Positions 1 to 6,150 of a stretch of DNA of 11,246 nucleotides are shown piece by piece. The stretch is from an uncultured Planctomycetaceae bacterium (GTDB lineage: Bacteria; Planctomycetota; Planctomycetia; Pirellulales; Pirellulaceae): contig CAIYOB010001238.1 in assembly GCA_903927685.1 (NCBI GenBank), positions 1 through 11,246 of the forward strand. The letters are read 5' to 3'. How positions within the stretch are numbered: the stretch's first letter is position 1; each line of letters opens with the position of its first letter. The notes under the pieces are model-generated. The model did not search any database. It saw nothing but the letters and a program-made list of their open reading frames with translations, and was not told the origin of the DNA. A program made the position numbers and the translations under genes.

Positions 1-382
1 CGTGCCCGACCAGTTCGCCGCCGTCTTTGGAGATGCTGCTGATTTCGTGCATCAATTCGGCGTAGGGATCCAGCCGACCGAACTGGTCGCGGCAGGCCCG
101 CAGCAGATCCAGTTTGTGCGTCGTGACCAGGGCGCCCAGAGACCGAGGGTCGTCCTTGATGAACGCCACCGCCCGCCGGTAGTTGGCCGGCTCGTCGTGC
201 CAGCGGAAGTTCATGCCCTGGATCGCGACGTCGCCCAGTTGCAGGTATTCCGCCCAGCGGGGAAAGACCTTCATGATCGACGACTGGTGCGTGGTCACGC
301 CGATGAAGTACATCGTCGGCTTGTCCGCCGGCGGGTAGGCGTCTTGGGGTGTCAGTGGTGGTCGGATCGCGGGTTCGTTCAT
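1..382 (-). CDS. Shikimate-dehydrogenase-like protein, N-terminal part (runs off left edge)
   Basis: Reading from ATG at 382, about 127 codons are open to the window edge, so only the N-terminal substrate-binding domain is present. Residues 23-35 (TMYFIGVTTHQSS) and the later GALVTTHK followed by EISSISKDGGELVGH match the layout of AroE-family enzymes: a beta strand with the substrate-binding serines, then the VTxxxK motif with the catalytic lysine, then the strand leading to the G-x-N-x-D loop, which is cut off. The serine motif is HQSSIM rather than the usual HSxSP, so the substrate may not be shikimate. The start lies 7 nt after the stop of the FGGY kinase gene, with only a weak Shine-Dalgarno (GAG), which suggests translational coupling. 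As last gene of a sugar/polyol-type operon, a role in that catabolism is more likely than in aromatic amino-acid synthesis; this is inference. Family assignment is moderate, the exact function unknown. Confidence 0.7.
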   Translation of the reverse strand, partial: MNEPAIRPPLTPQDAYPPADKPTMYFIGVTTHQSSIMKVFPRWAEYLQLGDVAIQGMNFRWHDEPANYRRAVAFIKDDPRSLGALVTTHKLDLLRACRDQFGRLDPYAELMHEISSISKDGGELVGH

Positions 383-389
383 AGGCGTC

Positions 390-1901
390 TCACGTCCATT
401 CCTGCAGCAGTTCCAACAGCCGTCGATAGCGGGTAGCGCGGACCTGATAGTGATTGGTCCGCTTCCGGTTCGGACGGATGGAGCGGCCGGTGCGGATCCA
501 GTCGTTGGCCGCCGAGTCCAGATGGCGAAACAGGCCGACGCCGTAGCCGGCCAGCAGGGCCGCCCCCAGCGGGGCACCCTCGTGCCGGCCGATCTGGACG
601 ACCGGGATGCCCAGCGCGTCGGCCTTGATCTGGTTCCACAACTCGCTCTTCTCCCCGCCGCCGGTGATCCGCAATTCCCGGATTGTCAAATCTGGATTCA
701 GCTCCTGCAAGACATCGCGGTAAATACAATACTCCAAGGCGACGCCCTCCAACACCGCCCGGTACAGGTGGGCGGCGGTGTGCGACCAGTTCAGCCCCGC
801 CCAACTGCCGCGGAGATGCGGGCGACTCGGCGAGACGCGGCCGCCCAAGTGTGGTACGAAGATCGGATCGTCCGCCGCGGGTTCGAGGCGGGCGGCCAGT
901 CGGCTCCACTGCTCCAGAGCCCCCTCCGGCGCCTTCTTTCCCAGACCGGCCAGTTCCCGGATGAACCACTCCAGGTTCATGCCGCCCCCGTTGATATAGG
1001 CGTAGGGATGCCACAAGCCGGGAGTCGCTGACTGGCCCCAGCCCAGCACGCCGTGGGCCGTGTCGGCTTGGAATTGACGCGTGGTCGAAGCGAACACGGA
1101 AGCCGTTCCAGCCACGTCAACGCAGACGCCTTCGCGAGTCGCCCCGCAGGCCAGGAACGAAGCCGCGGTATCGCCCAGTCCGGCGACGACCGGCGTGCCG
1201 GCCTGCAGCCCGCAGCGTCGGGCGGCGTCGGCCGAGACGCCGCCGACAACCTGGTGCGAATCGACAATTCGCGGCAGCTTGGCCAGCGGAATGCCAAACT
1301 GGTCGCACAACAACGCGTCCCAGACGCCCTGCTGGTTGTCGGCAAAGCCGCTGAAGTGCAGGTAGCTCTTGTCGATAAATGCCTGGGAGGCGTCCAGGCC
1401 GCACAACCGCATCGCGGCGTACGAGCCGGGCTGGACAAACGAGGCGATCTGAGCGAACACGTCGGCTCGTTCATGCTTCCACCAGAGGATCTTGGGTCCG
1501 TGATTGAAGCTGGGTGGTCCACCGGTCTTGCGAATCACCTCGGCGCCCGCCCGGTCCCGCAGCATGGCGATATACGGGGCGCAGCGTGTATCCAGCCACG
1601 AGTCATACGGCGTGACGTGGCGGCCGTCCGGCCCGATGCCCAGGATCCCGGCCATCTGGCCGTCAATGCCGATCGCCGCGACTTGCCCGGCATCGTGTCC
1701 GGACTCCGTCAGGCACGCGCGGATGCACTGGCAGACTGTCTTGAACTGACGCTCCGGATCCTCTTCGACCACGCCCGGCGCAGGCTGGTGCAATTGGGAC
1801 TTGCGGAACGCGGTGGCCAGCGTTCGCCCGCGGCCGTCGAACAGCGCCGCCTTGGTGCCTTGCGTGCCGACATCGATGCCGAGAAGAGAGGTTGCGTTCA
1901 T
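390..1901 (-). CDS. FGGY-family carbohydrate kinase (xylulokinase-like)
   Basis: A full-length protein of 503 residues, the usual size for FGGY kinases, which transfer phosphate from ATP to a ketose or polyol in the cytoplasm. Visible motifs are the N-terminal phosphate loop GIDVGTQGTK (residues 8-17, with Asp10), the substrate-side segments GIDGQMAG (78-85) and DSWLDTR (100-106), the catalytic-base segment AGLGDTAA with Asp244, and the C-terminal adenosine-binding TGGGEKSELW (about 413-422) followed by GAPLGAALLAGYG. The pattern is closest to xylulokinase, but substrate choice in this family cannot be read safely from sequence, so no symbol is given. Start choice: a GTG at 1910 overlaps the stop of the preceding dehydrogenase gene, but a GGAG lies 8 nt before the ATG at 1901, which is therefore preferred. 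It sits between the polyol dehydrogenase and the shikimate-dehydrogenase-like gene, consistent with phosphorylating a ketose made by the dehydrogenases. Confidence 0.9.
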   Translation of the reverse strand: MNATSLLGIDVGTQGTKAALFDGRGRTLATAFRKSQLHQPAPGVVEEDPERQFKTVCQCIRACLTESGHDAGQVAAIGIDGQMAGILGIGPDGRHVTPYDSWLDTRCAPYIAMLRDRAGAEVIRKTGGPPSFNHGPKILWWKHERADVFAQIASFVQPGSYAAMRLCGLDASQAFIDKSYLHFSGFADNQQGVWDALLCDQFGIPLAKLPRIVDSHQVVGGVSADAARRCGLQAGTPVVAGLGDTAASFLACGATREGVCVDVAGTASVFASTTRQFQADTAHGVLGWGQSATPGLWHPYAYINGGGMNLEWFIRELAGLGKKAPEGALEQWSRLAARLEPAADDPIFVPHLGGRVSPSRPHLRGSWAGLNWSHTAAHLYRAVLEGVALEYCIYRDVLQELNPDLTIRELRITGGGEKSELWNQIKADALGIPVVQIGRHEGAPLGAALLAGYGVGLFRHLDSAANDWIRTGRSIRPNRKRTNHYQVRATRYRRLLELLQEWT

Positions 1902-1906
1902 GCTTG

Positions 1907-2953
1907 TCACTCCGCCGTCAACACCACCTTGCCCGCCGGGCCTGCCAGCGCGGTTTCGTAAGCTTGCTTCAACTCCGACATCGGAAACGTGTGCGAGATG
2001 ATTCGGGTCAAGTCAACACGCTTGCCGGCCACCAGTCGCAACGCAATGCGATAGTCTTGCACGGAGCCGCCCGTCGAGCCGGTGACCAGGAAGTTTCCGT
2101 AGTGGATCGCGTTCGTATCCAGCGCGACCGGCCCGGCGCTCTTGGGCAGTCCGCCGAACAAGCACAGCCGGCCGAACGGCGCCAACAAGCCAATGGCCCG
2201 TGACTGGACCTCGGGGACTGGACACGCCGTAATCACGACATCCGCCCCGCGTCCGTCCGTCTCCCGACGCACGCGATCCGCGATGTTGTCGATGGTTGGA
2301 TTCAGCACGACGTCGCAGCCGAAGTTCCAGGCCTGGTCCAAACGCTCCTGAAGCGGATCGACCATGACCAGCTTGCCCGCCCCGGCGGTCCGGCTCAGCA
2401 TTGCATGCAGCAAGCCGATCGGGCCGGCCCCGTAGATCACCACCGTATCGCCCAACTCGATCCGCGAGACGCGAATCCCGTTCACCACGCACGAGAACGG
2501 CTCCAGCAGCGACGCTTCCCGATCGGAGACGCCGTCCGGCAACGGGATCACGTTGCCTTGCGTAATGAACCGCGCGGGGATTTCGACCCACGGGGCGTGC
2601 GCGCCATCGCGATCGATCCCGAAGGCCGTGTAGCTGGGACAGTAGTTCGACTGCCCGCGGACGCAGGCCTCGCAATGGCCGCAGCCGGCATTGGGGGCGA
2701 CCCCGACCCGCTGCCCTGCGCGAAGTCCTTCGACGCGGGAGCCGACGCGCTCGATGACCCCCACAAACTCGTGCCCCAGCACGATCCGCTGGCCCGCCGA
2801 GAGCTTGCGGTGACCATGGCGGACGATCTTGACATCGGTCCCACAAATCGAAGCGGCGGTCACACGCAACAGGAGCCCGTCGTTGCCACATTCGGGCAGG
2901 GGGATGTCCTTGATCGCGAACTCGCCGCCTTGGGTATAGGTTGCAGCTTGCAT
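1907..2953 (-). CDS. Zinc-dependent alcohol/polyol dehydrogenase (MDR family, sorbitol/threonine dehydrogenase-like)
   Basis: A protein of 348 residues, typical for medium-chain dehydrogenases that oxidise a secondary alcohol with NAD(P). Catalytic zinc ligands are visible as Cys37 (SICGTD), His61-Glu62 (GHEF) and probably Glu151. The structural zinc site is complete: Cys91, Cys94, Cys97 and Cys105 in CGHCEACVRGQSNYC. The nucleotide-binding fold carries GAGPIG at 175-180, and Asp199 at the end of the next strand suggests NAD rather than NADP. Overall layout resembles sorbitol, L-threonine 3- and galactitol dehydrogenases; the substrate is not determined. The ATG at 2953 follows the stop of the Gfo/Idh gene by one base and has no Shine-Dalgarno upstream, only an ACTGACA heptamer repeat, so translation is probably coupled to the preceding gene. 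Its stop lies 5 nt before the preferred kinase start. Confidence 0.92.
   Translation of the reverse strand: MQAATYTQGGEFAIKDIPLPECGNDGLLLRVTAASICGTDVKIVRHGHRKLSAGQRIVLGHEFVGVIERVGSRVEGLRAGQRVGVAPNAGCGHCEACVRGQSNYCPSYTAFGIDRDGAHAPWVEIPARFITQGNVIPLPDGVSDREASLLEPFSCVVNGIRVSRIELGDTVVIYGAGPIGLLHAMLSRTAGAGKLVMVDPLQERLDQAWNFGCDVVLNPTIDNIADRVRRETDGRGADVVITACPVPEVQSRAIGLLAPFGRLCLFGGLPKSAGPVALDTNAIHYGNFLVTGSTGGSVQDYRIALRLVAGKRVDLTRIISHTFPMSELKQAYETALAGPAGKVVLTAE
1910..1913 (-). promoter_or_regulatory. Ribosome binding site deciding the FGGY kinase start
   Basis: On the minus strand GGAG lies 8 nt before ATG 1901. The alternative GTG at 1910 overlaps this GGAG directly and has no properly spaced site of its own. 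Confidence 0.55.
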
Positions 2954-2973
2954 GTCAGTTGTCAGTTGTCAGT
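2953..2973. repeat. Three perfect tandem copies of the heptamer TGTCAGT
   Basis: Positions 2953-2959, 2960-2966 and 2967-2973 are identical TGTCAGT units, read as ACTGACA on the coding strand. The array encodes the final residues (Thr-Asp-Asn) and stop of the Gfo/Idh gene and runs into the start codon of the zinc dehydrogenase gene. Similar heptamer arrays are known as short tandemly repeated sequences in cyanobacteria; any relation is only by resemblance. The number of copies may vary between strains, because such arrays slip. Confidence 0.85.
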
Positions 2974-3986
2974 GGGGGATCCAGACGCACTGGCCGGCGT
3001 TCGGCGATCGACTGGTTGCCTGCGTTGACCACCATGACGGCGGCCTTGCCGTCGCGGCCTCCGGCCCGCGGCTCACGCTGCTCCAGGATGCAGCGCACAA
3101 AGTCCTCGTCCTCGGCCCGGTAGGCGTCCAGGAACAGGTTCATCCAACTCTGCACGACGGCGGCCTTCGAGCCGACGACGGTGTGGCTGACCACCGTGTT
3201 GGCCGCCAGCCCGCCAACCGTGATCAGGCCCTTTTCGCCCAGAATCTCGCACCGCGCGTCGTAACCATACTTGACGCCCTGGGCTCCGCTGATCGAACCC
3301 TGCATGCCGTTTTGCATGCGGGCGCACAGGATTACGTTGTCGTAGAAGTCGGGGTGCTGCTGGCGGGCGTCCGGCGAGCGGTAGTTGCCGCCGATGGCGT
3401 ACACTTCCTCGAACTCGCTGCCGGTGAACCAGCGGAGACTGTCGATGTCGTGACTGTTCACCTCGGCCAGCGGCCCCAAACTCGTGCGGATATCGTACAT
3501 CCAGGGCTTGGGCGTCGTCGGTCCGTGCGTCAGCGACTTGACCAGCACGACCCGGCCGATTTCGCCCGCGTCGATCCGCTGCTTGGCAGCCAGGAAACCC
3601 GCGTCGAACCGCCGCATGAAGCCGATCTGCAGGGTCACCCGCGCCGATTTCGCGGCCGCGATCATGGCGTCGCATTCCGCGGGATTGGTGGCCATTGGCT
3701 TCTCGCACAGGATGTGCTTGCCGGCCTGTGCGGCGGCGACAACGACCGGACGGTGGAACCGAGTCGGCGTCGCCACGACCACGGCGTCGACGCGCGGATC
3801 ACCCAGGGCTTGGAGGTGGTCGGCATAAGCCGTCTCCAGCTGCAGTTCCTGGCAGGCCTGGTGGCGGGCTTCGTCCAGCGGTTCGACCACCGCGACCAGC
3901 CGAGCGCCAGCGACGCGTCCCGCCGCAAAATTCCGGGCGTGAATCATGCCCGCTCGTCCGCCGCCGATGACACAAATACCTACCAT
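2955..3986 (-). CDS. Gfo/Idh/MocA-family NAD(P)-dependent oxidoreductase (inositol 2-dehydrogenase-like)
   Basis: A 343-residue protein with the N-terminal Rossmann fold of this family (ICVIGGGRAG, residues 4-13), the catalytic lysine motif CEKPMATNP (Lys96), and the C-terminal sheet domain beginning near IGFMRRFDAGF. The substrate-site segment EVNSHDIDSLRW (175-186) supplies the conserved histidine (His179). The acidic residue four positions earlier is Glu175, where inositol dehydrogenases have Asp. Members oxidise hydroxyls of sugars, cyclitols or sugar acids; the substrate here is unknown. Start choice: an upstream GTG at 4019 is in frame, but the ATG at 3986 starts exactly at the expected MVGICVIGG and has AAGG 7 nt before it. 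It is first of four minus-strand genes spaced 1-7 nt apart, so it probably heads the operon. Its last codons and stop lie inside a triple heptamer repeat. Confidence 0.92.
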   Translation of the reverse strand: MVGICVIGGGRAGMIHARNFAAGRVAGARLVAVVEPLDEARHQACQELQLETAYADHLQALGDPRVDAVVVATPTRFHRPVVVAAAQAGKHILCEKPMATNPAECDAMIAAAKSARVTLQIGFMRRFDAGFLAAKQRIDAGEIGRVVLVKSLTHGPTTPKPWMYDIRTSLGPLAEVNSHDIDSLRWFTGSEFEEVYAIGGNYRSPDARQQHPDFYDNVILCARMQNGMQGSISGAQGVKYGYDARCEILGEKGLITVGGLAANTVVSHTVVGSKAAVVQSWMNLFLDAYRAEDEDFVRCILEQREPRAGGRDGKAAVMVVNAGNQSIAERRPVRLDPPLTTDN

Positions 3987-3993
3987 GGATTGA

Positions 3994-3997
3994 CCTT
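3994..3997 (-). promoter_or_regulatory. Ribosome binding site deciding the Gfo/Idh start
   Basis: On the minus strand AAGG lies 7 nt before the ATG at 3986. This supports that codon over the in-frame GTG at 4019, which would add 11 residues ahead of the Rossmann strand. Confidence 0.5.
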
Positions 3998-4147
3998 GAC
4001 CAGTTCTTTTCCTCGACACGCGTCACCACGGGGACCCTTTTTACCAGAGTCCGGGGAGCTTGGGGATAGGGCCTGCGACTCGCCAGCGAGGCAAGAATAC
4101 GGGTTGTTCCCAGCCAGTTCGGACGGTTCTCACTAAGGAGTTGGTCA

Positions 4148-4177
4148 TTGCCTATCCGGTACGGTCCGGGCTAGACT
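4148..4177 (+). promoter_or_regulatory. Candidate sigma-70-type promoter for mqnA-mqnC
   Basis: TTGCCT at 4148-4153 and TAGACT at 4172-4177 are separated by 18 bp; each matches four of six consensus bases. Transcription would begin near 4184, between the two in-frame ATG codons, which fits translation starting at 4220 rather than 4178. Matches this weak occur by chance and planctomycete promoters are poorly defined, so this is tentative. Confidence 0.3.
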
Positions 4178-4219
4178 ATGGCAGCAGATGCTGGGCATAT
4201 CCTTGGGAGTGGAAACGAA

Positions 4220-5029
4220 ATGGGAAGGGAGTCGGTTGGCAGCGTGCCTCGTCTCCGTCTGGGAGCGGTCTCGTACCTGAACACCAAGCCGCTGGTGTTC
4301 GGGCTGGCGGAGCGAGCGCCGCAGATCGAGATCGTGTACGATGTGCCGAGCCGCTTGGCGGATGACCTGCACGCGGGGCGTCTGGATGTGGCCCTGATCC
4401 CCTCAATCGAGTACGCGCGGAATCCGAGTTTCCTTCAGGTTTCCGACGCCTGTATCGGCTGCCGGGGACCGGTCTTGAGCGTCAAGTTGTTCAGCCGCAA
4501 GCGGCTGGCGACGATCCGCAGCCTGGCGTTGGACGAGGGCTCTCGGACCAGCGTCTTGTTGGCGCGGATTCTGCTCTGGGAACGGTACGGGCTGCGGCCT
4601 CGCCTGTCACGGTTGAGCCTGGCATGCGGCCCGGAGGACACCGCGGCGGACGCGGTCCTGTTGATCGGAGATCGGGCGATTCATCCACCCCAGTCCGGTT
4701 TCGTGGAATGCTGGGACTTGGGCGACCAGTGGTGCCGCTGGTCGGAATTGCCGTTTGTGTTTGCGCTTTGGGTTGCCCGGCCCGGTGCCGATCTGGCCGG
4801 CCTGGACGAGATCCTGAGCCGGACGCGTGACGCGGGCGTGGCACACCTGGATCAAATCGCCCGGGCCGAAGCGGCCGGCGTCGGGTTGAGTCCCGACCAG
4901 ACGCTCGGCTACCTGCGGGATAACCTGCACTTCTACTTCCACCACCGCGAGCGGCGGGGAATGGAGTTGTTTTTTGAACTCGCCGCCAGGCTCGAGGCCC
5001 AGCCGGCGGCACAGGAGAATACCGTTTGA
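4220..5029 (+). CDS. mqnA: Chorismate dehydratase MqnA (futalosine menaquinone pathway)
   Basis: A 269-residue cytoplasmic enzyme of the periplasmic-binding-protein fold that removes water from chorismate to give 3-[(1-carboxyvinyl)oxy]benzoate, the first committed step of the futalosine route. Diagnostic segments are LGAVSYLNTKPL (14-25), DVALIPSIEYAR (56-67), GCRGPVLSVKLFS (80-92), LLIGDRAIH (147-155) and LPFVFALWVARPG (177-189). Length and N-terminus fit the family when translation starts at ATG 4220. That codon has GGGAG 10 nt upstream and GGA 6 nt upstream, while the in-frame ATG at 4178 has no ribosome site and would add 14 atypical residues. The stop overlaps the start of mqnC by one base. 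The gene for the next enzyme, MqnE, is not in this window. Confidence 0.9.
   Translation: MGRESVGSVPRLRLGAVSYLNTKPLVFGLAERAPQIEIVYDVPSRLADDLHAGRLDVALIPSIEYARNPSFLQVSDACIGCRGPVLSVKLFSRKRLATIRSLALDEGSRTSVLLARILLWERYGLRPRLSRLSLACGPEDTAADAVLLIGDRAIHPPQSGFVECWDLGDQWCRWSELPFVFALWVARPGADLAGLDEILSRTRDAGVAHLDQIARAEAAGVGLSPDQTLGYLRDNLHFYFHHRERRGMELFFELAARLEAQPAAQENTV
5013..5017 (+). promoter_or_regulatory. Ribosome binding site of mqnC, inside the end of mqnA
   Basis: AGGAG ends 8 nt before a TTG (5026), 11 nt before ATG 5029 and 14 nt before ATG 5032, all in frame. The ATG at 5029 gives the familiar TGATG stop/start overlap and is preferred by codon, although TTG has the better spacing. Confidence 0.55.
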
Positions 5030-6150
5030 TGATGGCGAAGTTGCTCGACAAGTCGATCGCTGGCGAGCGTCTGGCTCCCGAGGAAGGGCTGGAACTGCTG
5101 CAATGTTCCGAGTTGGCCTTGCTGGGTCAAGCGGCTGACGCCGTGGCCCGCCGGCTGCACCCGGAAAACTACCGGACATACAACATCGACCGCAACATCA
5201 ACTATACGAATATCTGCACGGCGGTCTGCGACTTCTGCGCGTTTTACCGCAAGCCGAAAAGCGACGAAGGTTACGTGCTGCCGCGGGACGTGCTGCTGGC
5301 CAAGATCGAAGAGACGCTGCAGTTGGGCGGCAATCAGATCCTGCTCCAAGGCGGTTTGCACCCCGAGTTCAAGTTGGAGTGGTACGAAGAGCTGCTGGGC
5401 GATATCCAACGCACCTTCCCGCAGGTCAACGTGCACGGCTTCAGTCCGCCGGAGATCCACCATTTCACGAAAGTCAACCGTCTGCCGCTGCGGACGGTGC
5501 TGGAACGACTGCGAGCCGCCGGACTGGGCAGTATTCCTGGCGGCGGGGCCGAGATCCTGGTCGATCGCGTCCGCCGCGAAATCACGCGCGGCAAGTGCCT
5601 GACCGACGACTGGCTGAACGTGATTCGGGTCTGGCACGAGTTGGGCGGCGTGAGTTCGGCCACGATGATGTTCGGCCATGTCGAGACGCTGGCCGAGCGG
5701 ATCGAGCACCTGGAGCGACTGCGGCAGTTGCAGGACGAAACGGGCGGCTTCACCGCCTTCATCGGCTGGACCTTCCAGCCGGACAACACGGACATGGCTC
5801 AGGTCCCCAAAGCCAGTCCGTTTGAATACCTGAAGACCCTCGCCGTGGCTCGCCTGTACCTGGACAACTTTCCCAATCTGCAGTCGAGTTGGGTCACGCA
5901 GGGCTTGAAGATCGGGCAACTCGCCCTGTTATTCGGTGCGAATGACATGGGCAGCCTGATGATCGAGGAGAACGTTGTTGCCGAGGCAGGCACGGTGCAC
6001 TACCTGACGCTGGAAGAAATCCGCAGCGCGATCAGCGAATTGGGCCACATCCCCCGGCAGCGCAACGTGTTCTACCAACTGGTCGGCGAAGACGTCGAGC
6101 GGTTTGCGATCCAGGCCAACCGCTCGCGACCACCTCAGTCCGGTCGTTAG
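5029..6150 (+). CDS. mqnC: Cyclic dehypoxanthinyl futalosine synthase MqnC (radical SAM)
   Basis: A protein of 373 residues from ATG 5029. It is a radical S-adenosylmethionine enzyme that cyclises dehypoxanthine futalosine to the bicyclic precursor of menaquinone. The iron-sulfur cluster motif is Cys63, Cys67 and Cys70 in NYTNICTAVCDFCAFYR. The CxFCAFYR form is that of MqnC rather than the related MqnE. Further family blocks follow in order: LGGNQILLQGGLHPE, VHGFSPPEIHH, AAGLGSIPGGGAEILVDRVR, ATMMFGHVETLAER, DETGGFTAFIGWTFQPDNT and FGANDMGSLMIEENVV. The length is normal and no frameshift is seen. It is coupled to mqnA, an arrangement that supports a working pathway with the remaining genes elsewhere. 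Its last bases overlap the end of the convergent peptidase/GH172 gene by 4 nt (6147-6150). Confidence 0.93.
   Translation: MMAKLLDKSIAGERLAPEEGLELLQCSELALLGQAADAVARRLHPENYRTYNIDRNINYTNICTAVCDFCAFYRKPKSDEGYVLPRDVLLAKIEETLQLGGNQILLQGGLHPEFKLEWYEELLGDIQRTFPQVNVHGFSPPEIHHFTKVNRLPLRTVLERLRAAGLGSIPGGGAEILVDRVRREITRGKCLTDDWLNVIRVWHELGGVSSATMMFGHVETLAERIEHLERLRQLQDETGGFTAFIGWTFQPDNTDMAQVPKASPFEYLKTLAVARLYLDNFPNLQSSWVTQGLKIGQLALLFGANDMGSLMIEENVVAEAGTVHYLTLEEIRSAISELGHIPRQRNVFYQLVGEDVERFAIQANRSRPPQSGR

Larger units (their letters stand above)
3987..4219. other. Divergent intergenic region between the minus-strand operon and mqnA
   Basis: This 233-bp stretch lies between two outward-facing start codons (ATG 3986 minus, ATG 4220 plus) and must hold both sets of promoter signals. 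Open frames crossing it are only extensions or shadows of neighbouring genes. A perfect short palindrome, CTCGC-CA-GCGAG, lies at 4079-4090 and could be a protein-binding site, though 5-bp arms are weak evidence in GC-rich DNA. I could not find a convincing minus-strand promoter, riboswitch fold or terminator in it. Confidence 0.6.

Noticed and set aside
4079..4090. Palindrome CTCGC-CA-GCGAG as an operator or terminator
   Set aside because: The arms are only 5 bp, no T-run follows, and no second copy is seen nearby. It could be chance in GC-rich DNA, so it is only mentioned within the intergenic entry.
2952..4136. A 394-codon plus-strand open frame opposite the Gfo/Idh gene
   Set aside because: No recognisable motif, while the opposing frame has full Gfo/Idh motifs. 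The frame is a shadow.
4178..4219. In-frame N-terminal extension of MqnA from ATG 4178
   Set aside because: No ribosome site before it, and the 14 extra residues have no family resemblance; the candidate promoter would start the transcript downstream of this ATG.
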